64,000 bases of DNA. Source: JBBROS01 sp038229135 (GTDB lineage Bacteria > Pseudomonadota > Alphaproteobacteria > Acetobacterales > Acetobacteraceae). The notes under the pieces were generated by a model. It did no database searches and was not told the DNA's origin. It saw only the letters and a list, made by a program, of their open reading frames with translations. Positions 27,066-34,790 of the stretch are shown here, in pieces; within the stretch, counting starts at the first letter, position 1; each line of letters opens with the position of its first letter. The DNA lies in contig JBBROS010000016.1 in NCBI GenBank assembly GCA_038229135.1, forward strand, positions 12,735 to 76,734, in the 5' to 3' direction. Position numbers and translations under genes: made by a program.

Positions 27066-30000
27066 GAAGCCTCGTCGGCGGGGCGGATGCGCCAGATGGC
27101 GTAGGGCCGCTCGGGTGGAAGGGTGACGACGCGGCTTCGCGCGTCCCACCGCTCATGGCGGTCCTCGAGCAGATCGGTGGCCTCGAGCAGTGCGGGCTCG
27201 GGGGAGAACCGCCAGTGCGGCACGTCGATGCGCGAGGACTGGAAGCGGTGCAGGTCCAGGTTGATGGCGACGAGCAGCACGTTCGAGCCATCCGGCGTGG
27301 CCTTCTCGAAGCACAGCACGAATGGGTTGTCCGCGTTCAGGAACGTGACCCCGAGATGGGAGTGCAGCGCCGGGTTGGCGCGGCGGATGGCGTTCAGCTG
27401 CGTGATCTCGGCGACGATGTTGCCCGGCCGGTCCCAATCCCAGGCGCGGACCTGATATTTCTCGCTGTCCAGGTATTCCTCCTTGCCTGGCACCGGCTCC
27501 GCCTCGCACAGCTCGAAGCCGTTGTAGAGGCCCCACAGCCCGGACAGCAGCGACGCGAGCGCGCACCGTACCAGGAAGGCTTGGCGCGGGGCGGTCTGCA
27601 ACGGTATCGGATTGATGTCGGGGGTGTTGACGAAGAAATGGGGGCGGAAGAAGTCGCGTGGCGGCCCCTGGGTCAGTTCAACGAGGTATTGGGTAAACTC
27701 GTCCTTGGTGTAGCGCCAGGTGAAATAGGTGTAACTCTGGCCGAAGCCGGACTTGGCGAGGCGATACATCACCTTGGGGCGCGTGAAAGCCTCCGCGAGG
27801 AAGACCGCATCCGGATAACGGGCCTGAACCTCCTGGATGAGCCACTCCCAGAACGGCAAAGGCTTCGTATGCGGGTTGTCGACGCGGAAGAGTCGCACAC
27901 CCTGCGCGGCCCAGTGCAGTACGGCGTCGGCCAGGGCCAGCCAGAGCGCGGGGACGGCGCCGCTCGCGTAGAAGTCGACGTTGACGATGTCCTCGTACTT
28001 CTTCGGCGGGTTCTCGGCGTAGCGGATCGTACCGTCCGGGCGCCAGTTGAACCAGTCCTTGTGCTCACGGAGCCACGGGTGGTCGGGCGAGCACTGGATG
28101 GCGAAGTCCATGGCGAGCTCGAGCCCGTGCTGGGCCGCGGCGGTGCGCAGGGCCTGGAAGTCCTCGAGCGTGCCGAGTTCCGGGTGCAGCGCGTCGTGGC
28201 CGCCCTCCTCGGAACCGATGGCGTAGGGGCTGCCAGGGTCGTCGATGGCCGGGGTGAGCGTATTGTTGCGGCCCTTGCGGTTGATGCGGCCAATCGGGTG
28301 GAAGGGCGGGAAATACAGCACGTCGAAGCCCATCGACTGTATCCGGGGCAAGTGGCGGATCACGTCTCGGAAGGTGCCGTGCCGGGCTGGGTCGTCGCTG
28401 AGCGAACGGGGGAACACCTCATACCAGGCCGCGAACCCGGCGGCGGCGCGCTCGCCGAGCAAGGCGTATGGGCCGGCGACTGCCTCGTGCGGACGGTCAT
28501 CCGCCCGGGCCATGGAGCCGCGGGTCTCGTCGGAGAGCAGCACCTCGCGGCGGGCCGTCTCGCTCTCGGTCGCGAGCGCCTTCAGCACCGTGTCCAGCGC
28601 TTGCGACGTGCCTTTGCGGGTGCGGGCGGCGGCGGCGCGGATGTGCGCCTCGCCCTCCTGCAGTTCGAGCATGATGGGCACGCCGGCCTGGTGCTTCTTG
28701 GCCAGTTCGTCCGTGTAGGTGCCCCACACGTCCTTCCACGCGTGCACCGTGTAGTCGTGCGGCCCGAGCGCCAGCAGCGGGAAGCTGCCTGTCCAGCGGT
28801 CGTTGCCGAGGGGGGCCATGCGCGCCTCCGACCACTCCTCCCCGGGACCACGCCAGCGCAGGCAGGCAGCGACCTTCTCGTGGCCGTCGACGATGATGTC
28901 ACAGGTGACGACAACCACGCTGCCGACCACCTGGCGTGCGGGGAAGCGGCCGTTCTCGACGGACGGGGACACGGCCTCGATGGCGACGCGCGGCAGGCCG
29001 GCAGCGAGTTCGGCCCGCTTACGGGCGAGCGGCGGGGCGGGCAGGGGCGCGCGAGCCTGGGCCTCGTAGAGATGCAGCCAGCCTGGGGCCACGACGATCG
29101 TGGCATGGGGCGAGAGGGTGGTGCCGCCCTGGTCGTGGAAGGGAGCGAAGGCGCCACCAACAGTGCCGAGGGGCCCGGCTGCGTGCAGCGTAGCCCGGCG
29201 CAGCGCCGTCACGGCAAGCACGGCTTTCGATGCCGCGCGCGGGTCCGGCGCGTCGGCACGCAGCACGGCATATGCGGGGCCGCCGCCTGCCGAGGCGAGG
29301 GTGGCATGCGGCATCGGCGCGAGGCGGCGGCGGAGCTGCACCAGCGCCTCCGCGTCGGGGGCGCCGTGGGCCGTGGCGCCCTGGGTCATCCAGCCATCGC
29401 CGAGCAGCGCGGCGAGGGTCTGTCGCGCCGGGTCATCGCCGCCATCGGCCACCACCCGGGCGACGCGGCGCAGGCGGGCGAGCTCGTCCCAAAGCCAATC
29501 GGCCTCGCCGTCCCACCAGGGCAGCGAACTCGCAACCAGGTCCAGCGTGCCGGGGGCAACCTTCTCGAGCACGGGCCATGGGAGGCCGGGCGTCCACCCG
29601 AAGAGCAGGGCATCGGGCGCCTCGGCGCGCAGGGCATGAAGGAAGGCCGGCACCGCCCAGCCCGGCAGCCGGTCGAGTCCGAGCAAGCGGACGGCGCCGA
29701 GCCGCTCGACGTGCGGCGCCCACCAGGTGGCCAGCGCTGCGGCATCGTCGAGGGTGCCGATTGCGGCAAGCGCGTCGAGTGCGGGCGGCGGCGGCTGTCG
29801 CGGGTCGATACTGGGGGCGGAGAGACGATGGAAGGGGCCGGGAACCGTCTCGAGCAACGCGGCTGGCGCGCGGTCGATTGACAGGTCGGCGACGAGGCGA
29901 ACGCGCAGGCCGCGGGCCGCCTCGACGAAGTCAGGCTCCAGATCGAACGCTGCGGGGTGCGGCAATACCAACGCATCGAACCCGAGGGTCGCCGCGCGCC

Positions 30001-30067
30001 CGAGGGCGGCGGGCCAGCCATCCGGGCCCGCGCGGTATAGGTTGAGCGGGGGCAGATTGCCTGTCAC
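27062..30067 (-). CDS. glgE: Maltose-1-phosphate maltosyltransferase GlgE, with long N-terminal extension
   Basis: GlgE extends alpha-1,4-glucan with maltosyl units from maltose-1-phosphate. From about residue 355 the protein is a standard GlgE: an N-terminal beta domain (RVAIEAVSPSVENGRFPARQ), GFDVLYFPPFHPIGRINRKG, nucleophile LFRVDNPHTKPLPFW (about Asp727), acid/base FLAEAF (about Glu757) and NTPDINP (about Asp815). Residues 1-350 form an extra domain resembling a decayed amylase barrel. The start is uncertain: GTG at 30067 is proposed because GGAG lies 11 nt upstream and the coding character begins there. It is the first gene of the operon, 82 nt after phyR on the same strand. Confidence 0.9.
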   Translation of the reverse strand: MTGNLPPLNLYRAGPDGWPAALGRAATLGFDALVLPHPAAFDLEPDFVEAARGLRVRLVADLSIDRAPAALLETVPGPFHRLSAPSIDPRQPPPPALDALAAIGTLDDAAALATWWAPHVERLGAVRLLGLDRLPGWAVPAFLHALRAEAPDALLFGWTPGLPWPVLEKVAPGTLDLVASSLPWWDGEADWLWDELARLRRVARVVADGGDDPARQTLAALLGDGWMTQGATAHGAPDAEALVQLRRRLAPMPHATLASAGGGPAYAVLRADAPDPRAASKAVLAVTALRRATLHAAGPLGTVGGAFAPFHDQGGTTLSPHATIVVAPGWLHLYEAQARAPLPAPPLARKRAELAAGLPRVAIEAVSPSVENGRFPARQVVGSVVVVTCDIIVDGHEKVAACLRWRGPGEEWSEARMAPLGNDRWTGSFPLLALGPHDYTVHAWKDVWGTYTDELAKKHQAGVPIMLELQEGEAHIRAAAARTRKGTSQALDTVLKALATESETARREVLLSDETRGSMARADDRPHEAVAGPYALLGERAAAGFAAWYEVFPRSLSDDPARHGTFRDVIRHLPRIQSMGFDVLYFPPFHPIGRINRKGRNNTLTPAIDDPGSPYAIGSEEGGHDALHPELGTLEDFQALRTAAAQHGLELAMDFAIQCSPDHPWLREHKDWFNWRPDGTIRYAENPPKKYEDIVNVDFYASGAVPALWLALADAVLHWAAQGVRLFRVDNPHTKPLPFWEWLIQEVQARYPDAVFLAEAFTRPKVMYRLAKSGFGQSYTYFTWRYTKDEFTQYLVELTQGPPRDFFRPHFFVNTPDINPIPLQTAPRQAFLVRCALASLLSGLWGLYNGFELCEAEPVPGKEEYLDSEKYQVRAWDWDRPGNIVAEITQLNAIRRANPALHSHLGVTFLNADNPFVLCFEKATPDGSNVLLVAINLDLHRFQSSRIDVPHWRFSPEPALLEATDLLEDRHERWDARSRVVTLPPERPYAIWRIRPADEAS

Positions 30068-30149
30068 TACGGCGTCGTCTCCGGTGGTCGTGCCGGGCCA
30101 AGCGCACCGGGCGGGCGTAAGTTGCCCCGGCCGGCGGTTTTGCGCGCGA

Positions 30150-30893
30150 CTATTCGAGATGCACTCCGCCGGTGACCGCCTGGTAGGTGGCGATCGCCAG
30201 GGTGAGCGGCTCGAAGGGCTTCGTGATGACGAAGGCGGGCTCGAGCGCTTCACCGGTCAGCAGGCGCTCGGGGTAAGCGGTTACGAAGATGACGGGAGCA
30301 TAGTGGTGCCGCATGATGCGGTTCACGGCTGCCATGCCGTCCCCGCCCGAGCCGAGGTTGATGTCTGCGAGGATCAGGCCCGGCCGGTGCAGCTCGGCAA
30401 GCTCGACCGCCTCCGCCTCGGAGCTGGCGACGCCCACCACGCGGTGGCCGCAGCCGGCGACGAGCTCCTCGATGTCCATGGCGATCACGGGCTCGTCCTC
30501 GATGATGAGCACGTCGGTTGCCGCCGCGTCGCGAAGGTGAGTCCGGGCTTCGGTCAGCTCGACGCCCGCATCGTCTTCGGGTGTCTCGACGACGAGGGCC
30601 GCCGTCTGGACCGGCAGCTCCTCGAGGGACGTGAGCAGCAGGAGCTGTCGCTGGCGTTGGCTGAGCCGGCCGTCGATGAAGGGGCTGGCCGGGCGGACAT
30701 GGCCGAAGCCGCGGGTGATGGCGCGGTAGAGCGTGGTCCGCGCATCGAGCTCATCTGGCTCGTGGCTTGCCAGCGCCTTCAACGCATCCCCGACGAGCGC
30801 GTCGCCGCGTGCCTGGCTGCCGGTCAGTGCTCGTGCATAGCGGCGGGCATAGGGCAGCGCCCGGATCAGGTCTTCGCGACGGAAGCTGGTCAT
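30150..30893 (-). CDS. phyR: General stress response regulator PhyR
   Basis: PhyR is the anti-anti-sigma switch of the alphaproteobacterial general stress response: when phosphorylated, its sigma-like domain binds NepR and frees EcfG. The 247-residue protein has the N-terminal sigma-like domain (about 1-118) and a C-terminal receiver (about 127-245) with Glu132/Asp133, phospho-acceptor Asp177 in LILADINLG, Thr205 and Lys225. The ATG at 30893 has AAAGGA 5-6 nt upstream. It is divergent from the sigma gene at 30986 (92 nt between) and lies directly upstream of glgE on the same strand. Confidence 0.94.
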   Translation of the reverse strand: MTSFRREDLIRALPYARRYARALTGSQARGDALVGDALKALASHEPDELDARTTLYRAITRGFGHVRPASPFIDGRLSQRQRQLLLLTSLEELPVQTAALVVETPEDDAGVELTEARTHLRDAAATDVLIIEDEPVIAMDIEELVAGCGHRVVGVASSEAEAVELAELHRPGLILADINLGSGGDGMAAVNRIMRHHYAPVIFVTAYPERLLTGEALEPAFVITKPFEPLTLAIATYQAVTGGVHLE

Positions 30894-30985
30894 GAACGTC
30901 CTTTGGATACAGATAGGCGGCAGCCGGCCCGCTTTCCCGCCTGGATGTGCGAGGGCGAGGGTTGGGGCTGCGCTGGAGCACGTGA

Positions 30986-31483
30986 TTGGACATAGCCGAC
31001 GTCGACCTGCGCCGCCAAATCGGCGCCCTGCTGCCCGAGTTGCGCGCGTTCGCCCGATTCCTGGCACGCGACCGGGTTGTGGCGGACGACCTGGTGCAGG
31101 ACGGCGTGATGCGCGCGCTGGCAGCACTCCATCAGTTCCAGCCCGGCACGAGCCTCAAGGCTTGGACCTTCACCATCGTCCGGAACGCGTTCTACGAGCA
31201 GCAGCGCCGGCGCAAGCGGGAGGCGGCGGCAATGCGGGGCCAGTCCGTGGCCGACGAGGGTGCCCGGCCTTCGCAGGATGCGCGGTCGGACATCGACGAC
31301 CTGCAGCGACACCTCTGGCGCCTGCCGCCGTTGTTGCGCGAGGCCTTGATCCTGGTTGGCGCGCAGGAGCTGAGCCACGAGGAGGCGGCGCTGGTGTGCG
31401 GCGTGCCGGAGGGCACGATGAAGGCGCGGCTCAGCCGGGCGCGAACGGCGCTGGCGCGGTTGATGGCGGAGGAGGGTGGCTGA
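30986..31483 (+). CDS. ECF sigma factor, EcfG-like (first copy)
   Basis: A 165-residue ECF sigma factor with region 2 (LRAFARFLARDRVVADDLVQ, then GTSLKAWTFTIVRNAFYEQQ) and region 4 (LPPLLREALILVGAQELSHE, then PEGTMKARLSRARTAL). The GTSLKAWTFTIVRN segment and the context next to phyR place it with the EcfG (ECF15) type. The start is TTG at 30986, with GGAG 8 nt upstream; no ATG occurs before region 2 is under way. A second, longer sigma gene follows at 31645. Which of the two is the main partner of NepR is not decided by the sequence. Confidence 0.85.
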   Translation: MDIADVDLRRQIGALLPELRAFARFLARDRVVADDLVQDGVMRALAALHQFQPGTSLKAWTFTIVRNAFYEQQRRRKREAAAMRGQSVADEGARPSQDARSDIDDLQRHLWRLPPLLREALILVGAQELSHEEAALVCGVPEGTMKARLSRARTALARLMAEEGG

Positions 31484-31644
31484 GCTCACGGCACCGCATG
31501 TGTGCGCCGGGCTGGTTACAACAACCGATCGGCCTGCAACCGAGTTGAGGAAAGTATAAGCCTCGCAATCTCGTGATCGAACCGATGCAACGCGAGGCCC
31601 GCCAGCGTCATTGACTGATTATCGAACGCAGCAGGGATGCCTCC

Positions 31645-32262
31645 ATGACGATGATCCAGCCGATGACGCGCGAACCTAATCTTCAGTCCAGCGGCCCTTC
31701 GTTCCACGACCAGGTGATCGCGATCCTGCCGAAGCTCCGGGTGCAGGCGCTTGCGCTCACGCGCAACCGCGCCTCCGCCGAGGACCTTGTCCAAGACGCG
31801 GTCTGTAACGCGCTTTCGGCGCAGTCGAGCTTTATCCCCGGGACCAACTTCCAGGCATGGATGCATCGCATCCTGCGCAACCGGTTCATCAGCAACCTGC
31901 GCAAGCGTCGGGACACGACCGACATCGACGACGTGCCGGCGCACATTTTCGCGACCGAGGCGCCGCATGAGGATCGGCTGGCGCTCAAGGAGCTGAGCAA
32001 GGCGATGACGAAGCTTCCCGCCGACCAGCGCGAGGCGCTGATGATGGTGGTGGTGCACGGCATGAGCTACGAGGCGCTTGCCGAGGCGACCGGCTGTGCG
32101 GTGGGCACGGCCAAAAGCCGCGTGTTCCGGGCCCGGCGTCAGCTCGAGAGCTGGTTGCTCCGCGAGCCCAAGGCGAAGCTGCCCCCCACGGCGGACACTG
32201 TGCTGGCGCGAGTCCGCAAAGACGGCGCGGTGGAGAATAAGCGGGTTGTCAGTGCCGAATGA
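31645..32262 (+). CDS. ecfG: General stress response sigma factor EcfG
   Basis: A 205-residue ECF sigma factor. Region 2 is PKLRVQALALTRNRASAEDL to NFQAWMHRILRNRFISNLRK, and region 4 is LPADQREALMMVVVHGMSYE to VGTAKSRVFRARRQLESWL. It extends about 40 residues further than the first copy. It lies upstream of nepR on the same strand (83 nt gap), the usual ecfG/nepR pairing, which is why it is named EcfG here. When released from NepR it should direct transcription of stress genes from GGAAC-type promoters; no clear copy of that promoter was found upstream of it. Confidence 0.9.
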   Translation: MTMIQPMTREPNLQSSGPSFHDQVIAILPKLRVQALALTRNRASAEDLVQDAVCNALSAQSSFIPGTNFQAWMHRILRNRFISNLRKRRDTTDIDDVPAHIFATEAPHEDRLALKELSKAMTKLPADQREALMMVVVHGMSYEALAEATGCAVGTAKSRVFRARRQLESWLLREPKAKLPPTADTVLARVRKDGAVENKRVVSAE

Positions 32263-32345
32263 AAGCAGTCTTGTCTCTTTAGCATACGCGCACTTGCCGA
32301 TTCCGTTCCATGGAGCGGCATGAGCGCCGGGCGGGTCAGACGGAC

Positions 32346-32525
32346 ATGAATAACTTCAGCATGACGCAACGTAAGAAACCCCAGCCGTCTCAGCAATCGC
32401 GGCCGGTCGATGCGGCATTTGATTTATGGTTGAACCGTGGCCTGCACCAACTGTTCGACGATGTGGCGAACGAGCCTGTTCCTGATGAGCTGCTGAAGCT
32501 GATCGAGGAGGATCTGAAGAAGTGA
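32346..32525 (+). CDS. nepR: Anti-sigma factor NepR
   Basis: A 59-residue protein whose second half matches NepR: FDLWLNRGLHQLFDDVANEP (about residues 25-44) followed by VPDELLKLIEEDLKK. NepR holds EcfG inactive and is itself captured by phosphorylated PhyR. The short basic and Gln-rich N-terminus is typically disordered in the family. The start is the ATG at 32346; an upstream in-frame ATG at 32310 would add 12 residues without family likeness. It lies between ecfG and the sensor kinase gene. Confidence 0.9.
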   Translation: MNNFSMTQRKKPQPSQQSRPVDAAFDLWLNRGLHQLFDDVANEPVPDELLKLIEEDLKK

Positions 32526-32571
32526 GCGACCGCCGGCCGGCGAGGCCGGCGGCCTGGGCGGCAGGCTTTCC

Positions 32572-33573
32572 ATGAGCCGATGGCTGCCTAAGCACCTGTT
32601 TGCAGGCTTGCCGGCACGCGTTGGGCTCGTGGTCGTCGTATCGTGGCTTCCGGCGATCTTGTTGATCATGACGGATAACCGCTCGACGCTCGGGCTGACG
32701 GCGGCGGTTGTCGCCGGCACTGCCTTTACGGTGATCGCGGTCGAACGGTTGGTCGCGCGTCCTCTTCACAAGCTGCGGTATGCAGTCGATGCCTGGCGTG
32801 ACGGAACGCCGTTCGTCCTGCCGGACAGCCGCACGATGCCGTCCGAGCTGCGCGGCTTGGGCCTGAGTTTCAAGCGCGCGACCCGCGCGCTCGGCAGCCG
32901 CGAGACGCAACTCGCCACGGCGCTGGTCCGGCAGGAGCTGGCGATGCAGGAGATCCACCACCGGGTGAAGAACAACCTGCAGATCGTAGCCAGCCTCCTG
33001 AACCTGCAGGCCAGCCGTATTCGGCTGCCGGAAGCCCGGGCCGAGTTCCAGTCCGCGCGCGATCGGGTGCGGGCGTTGGCTACGGTGCACCGGCACCTTT
33101 ATGCGCACGGCGAGATCCACACCATCAACATGCGAACGTTCCTGCTCGAGCTGTGCGGGCAATTGTTCACCGCGATGGGCGAGACGGAGGGGGAGCGCCT
33201 CAGCCTCGAGATCGAGGCGCCGGAGCTCGAGATGTCCAGCGACCAGGCCGTGCCGATCTCGCTCATCGTCACGGAGGCCGTCACGAACGCGATCAAGTAT
33301 GGCTACCCGGCCGGGCGCCGAGGGACGATCGTTGTGCGGCTGCGTGAGGTGGGCGACGAGGCGGAGCTCGTAATCCAGGATGACGGCGTGGGCATAACGG
33401 CCGGCAAGGCCGAGACGGCGGAGGGCACGCGCGATGGGATCGGCATCCAGCTCATCCACGGCTTCGCGCGGCAACTCGGGGCGAGGTTGCTGGTGGAGCA
33501 GGGGGCCGGCACCCGCTACCAGGTCACGCTCAAGCTGCGGCGGGAACGGCTCGAGGGTCCGGCCTTGGGGTGA
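32572..33573 (+). CDS. HisKA_2-type sensor histidine kinase, PhyK-like
   Basis: A 333-residue membrane kinase with two N-terminal hydrophobic segments (about 15-33 and 40-58) and almost no periplasmic loop. A HAMP-like linker is followed by a HisKA_2 dimerisation domain (EIHHRVKNNLQIVASLLNLQ, phospho-accepting His about 129-130) and an ATPase domain with N-box VTEAVTNAIKYGYP, G1 DDGVGI and G2 GIGIQLI. HisKA_2/HWE kinases located beside phyR-nepR-ecfG typically phosphorylate PhyR. With no large sensor domain, the signal may be membrane-borne or come from a partner. The start ATG at 32572 lies 46 nt after nepR. Confidence 0.88.
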   Translation: MSRWLPKHLFAGLPARVGLVVVVSWLPAILLIMTDNRSTLGLTAAVVAGTAFTVIAVERLVARPLHKLRYAVDAWRDGTPFVLPDSRTMPSELRGLGLSFKRATRALGSRETQLATALVRQELAMQEIHHRVKNNLQIVASLLNLQASRIRLPEARAEFQSARDRVRALATVHRHLYAHGEIHTINMRTFLLELCGQLFTAMGETEGERLSLEIEAPELEMSSDQAVPISLIVTEAVTNAIKYGYPAGRRGTIVVRLREVGDEAELVIQDDGVGITAGKAETAEGTRDGIGIQLIHGFARQLGARLLVEQGAGTRYQVTLKLRRERLEGPALG

Positions 33574-33633
33574 GCTGCCCGCTTGCGGAACATCGCGCGC
33601 CGCGGCACACACGAGCGTGTGGAGGGATCGCCG

Positions 33634-34779
33634 ATGGACGCAGGGCTGCACGCGAAAGTCACCGAATGGCGGCGGCACTTGCACGCCAACCCGGAGCTGA
33701 CCTTGCAGGAGGCCGCGACCTCGGCCTTCGTGCAGCGTGTGCTGACCGAACTCGGCGTGCCATTCGTGGCCGGGGTAGGCGGGCACGGCGTAGTGGCCAC
33801 GCTGAAGCGGGGGCTTTCCAACCGGAGTGTCGGGCTGCGGGCGGATATGGACGCGCTGCCGATCACGGAGGAAACGGGGTTGGCCTGGGCCAGCACGAGC
33901 CCGGGGGCCATGCACGCGTGCGGGCACGACGGGCATACGGCGAGCCTGCTGGGGGCTGCGGCGCTGCTCGCGCAGGATGCCGACTGGACGGGCACGGTGC
34001 AGCTCGTGTTCCAGCCCGCCGAGGAGGGCGGGGGTGGGGCCAAGAACATGATCGCTGACGGCCTGTTCGAGCGGTTCCCGATGGAGCGGATATTCGGCTA
34101 CCACAACTGGCCCGGCCTGGAGGCCGGCACCGTCATGGTGCATGACGGCCCGGTGATGGCGGCAGGTGCGCGGATCGAGATGGTGGTGCAGGGCCACGCC
34201 GGGCATGCCGCGCTGCCGCATCTCACGAGGGACCCGATGCTCGCGGCTGGGCACTTGCTGGTGGCGTTGCAGTCGATCGTGGCGCGCAACGTGAGCCCGC
34301 TGGACAGCGCCGTCGTGTCCATCTGCACCGTGGAGGGCGGGGTGGCCAGCAACCAGGTGCCAAGCCGCGTCGTGCTGCGCGGAACGATGCGAAGCCACCG
34401 AGCCGAGGTGCGGGATGCGGTGGACGCCGCAATCCGGCGCGTGGCGGCCGGCATCGGGGCGGCGATGGACGTGTCGATCGGCGTCGACATCCATCATGGC
34501 ATCGGTGTCACCTCGAACAGTGCGGCCGAAGCGGCGCTTGCGGCAGACGCGGCGGAAGGAATGGGGGCGGCGGTTCGCCGGGACCTGGCACCCAGCATGG
34601 CGGGCGAGGATTTCAGCTGGTTCCTGCAGGAGCGTCCGGGCGCGTTCGCCTGGATCGGCAACGGCCCGTCGCGGCCCGGGGCCGAGCTGCACAATCCCGG
34701 GTATGACTACAACGACGCCATCCTACCGGTGGCGTCCGGCTGGCTCGCGGCCACGGCGCGCCGGGCGCTGCAGGGGTAG
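33634..34779 (+). CDS. M20-family amidohydrolase (hippurate/N-acyl-amino-acid hydrolase type)
   Basis: A 381-residue metallo-amidohydrolase of subfamily M20D. Metal and active-site motifs are LRADMDALPI, MHACGHDGHTASLLGAA (about residues 92-108) and FQPAEEGGGGAKNM. The central dimerisation domain includes GHAGHAALPHLTRDP, and MAGEDFSWFLQ is near the C-terminus. It hydrolyses an N-acyl or amide bond of an amino-acid conjugate; the substrate is unknown. The start at 33634 is chosen for its GGAGG at 33621-33625, 8 nt away. The cydD start lies 11 nt downstream of the stop codon. Confidence 0.9.
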   Translation: MDAGLHAKVTEWRRHLHANPELTLQEAATSAFVQRVLTELGVPFVAGVGGHGVVATLKRGLSNRSVGLRADMDALPITEETGLAWASTSPGAMHACGHDGHTASLLGAAALLAQDADWTGTVQLVFQPAEEGGGGAKNMIADGLFERFPMERIFGYHNWPGLEAGTVMVHDGPVMAAGARIEMVVQGHAGHAALPHLTRDPMLAAGHLLVALQSIVARNVSPLDSAVVSICTVEGGVASNQVPSRVVLRGTMRSHRAEVRDAVDAAIRRVAAGIGAAMDVSIGVDIHHGIGVTSNSAAEAALAADAAEGMGAAVRRDLAPSMAGEDFSWFLQERPGAFAWIGNGPSRPGAELHNPGYDYNDAILPVASGWLAATARRALQG

Positions 34780-34790
34780 CGCGCGCCACG

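Noticed and set aside
27155..29881. A 908-codon plus-strand frame opposite glgE
   Set aside because: Same reason: no recognisable motifs, and the opposite strand encodes a confirmed GlgE.
30068..30149. Possible EcfG-type promoter (GGCAAC with a CGCTT about 16 nt on, minus strand) before glgE
   Set aside because: It deviates from GGAAC-N16/17-cGTT in both halves; too weak to list as a site, though regulation by PhyR/EcfG remains worth testing.
32356..34692. A 778-codon minus-strand frame across nepR, the kinase and the M20 gene
   Set aside because: It runs antisense to three genes with strong family signatures and has a His/Arg/Pro-rich antisense composition.
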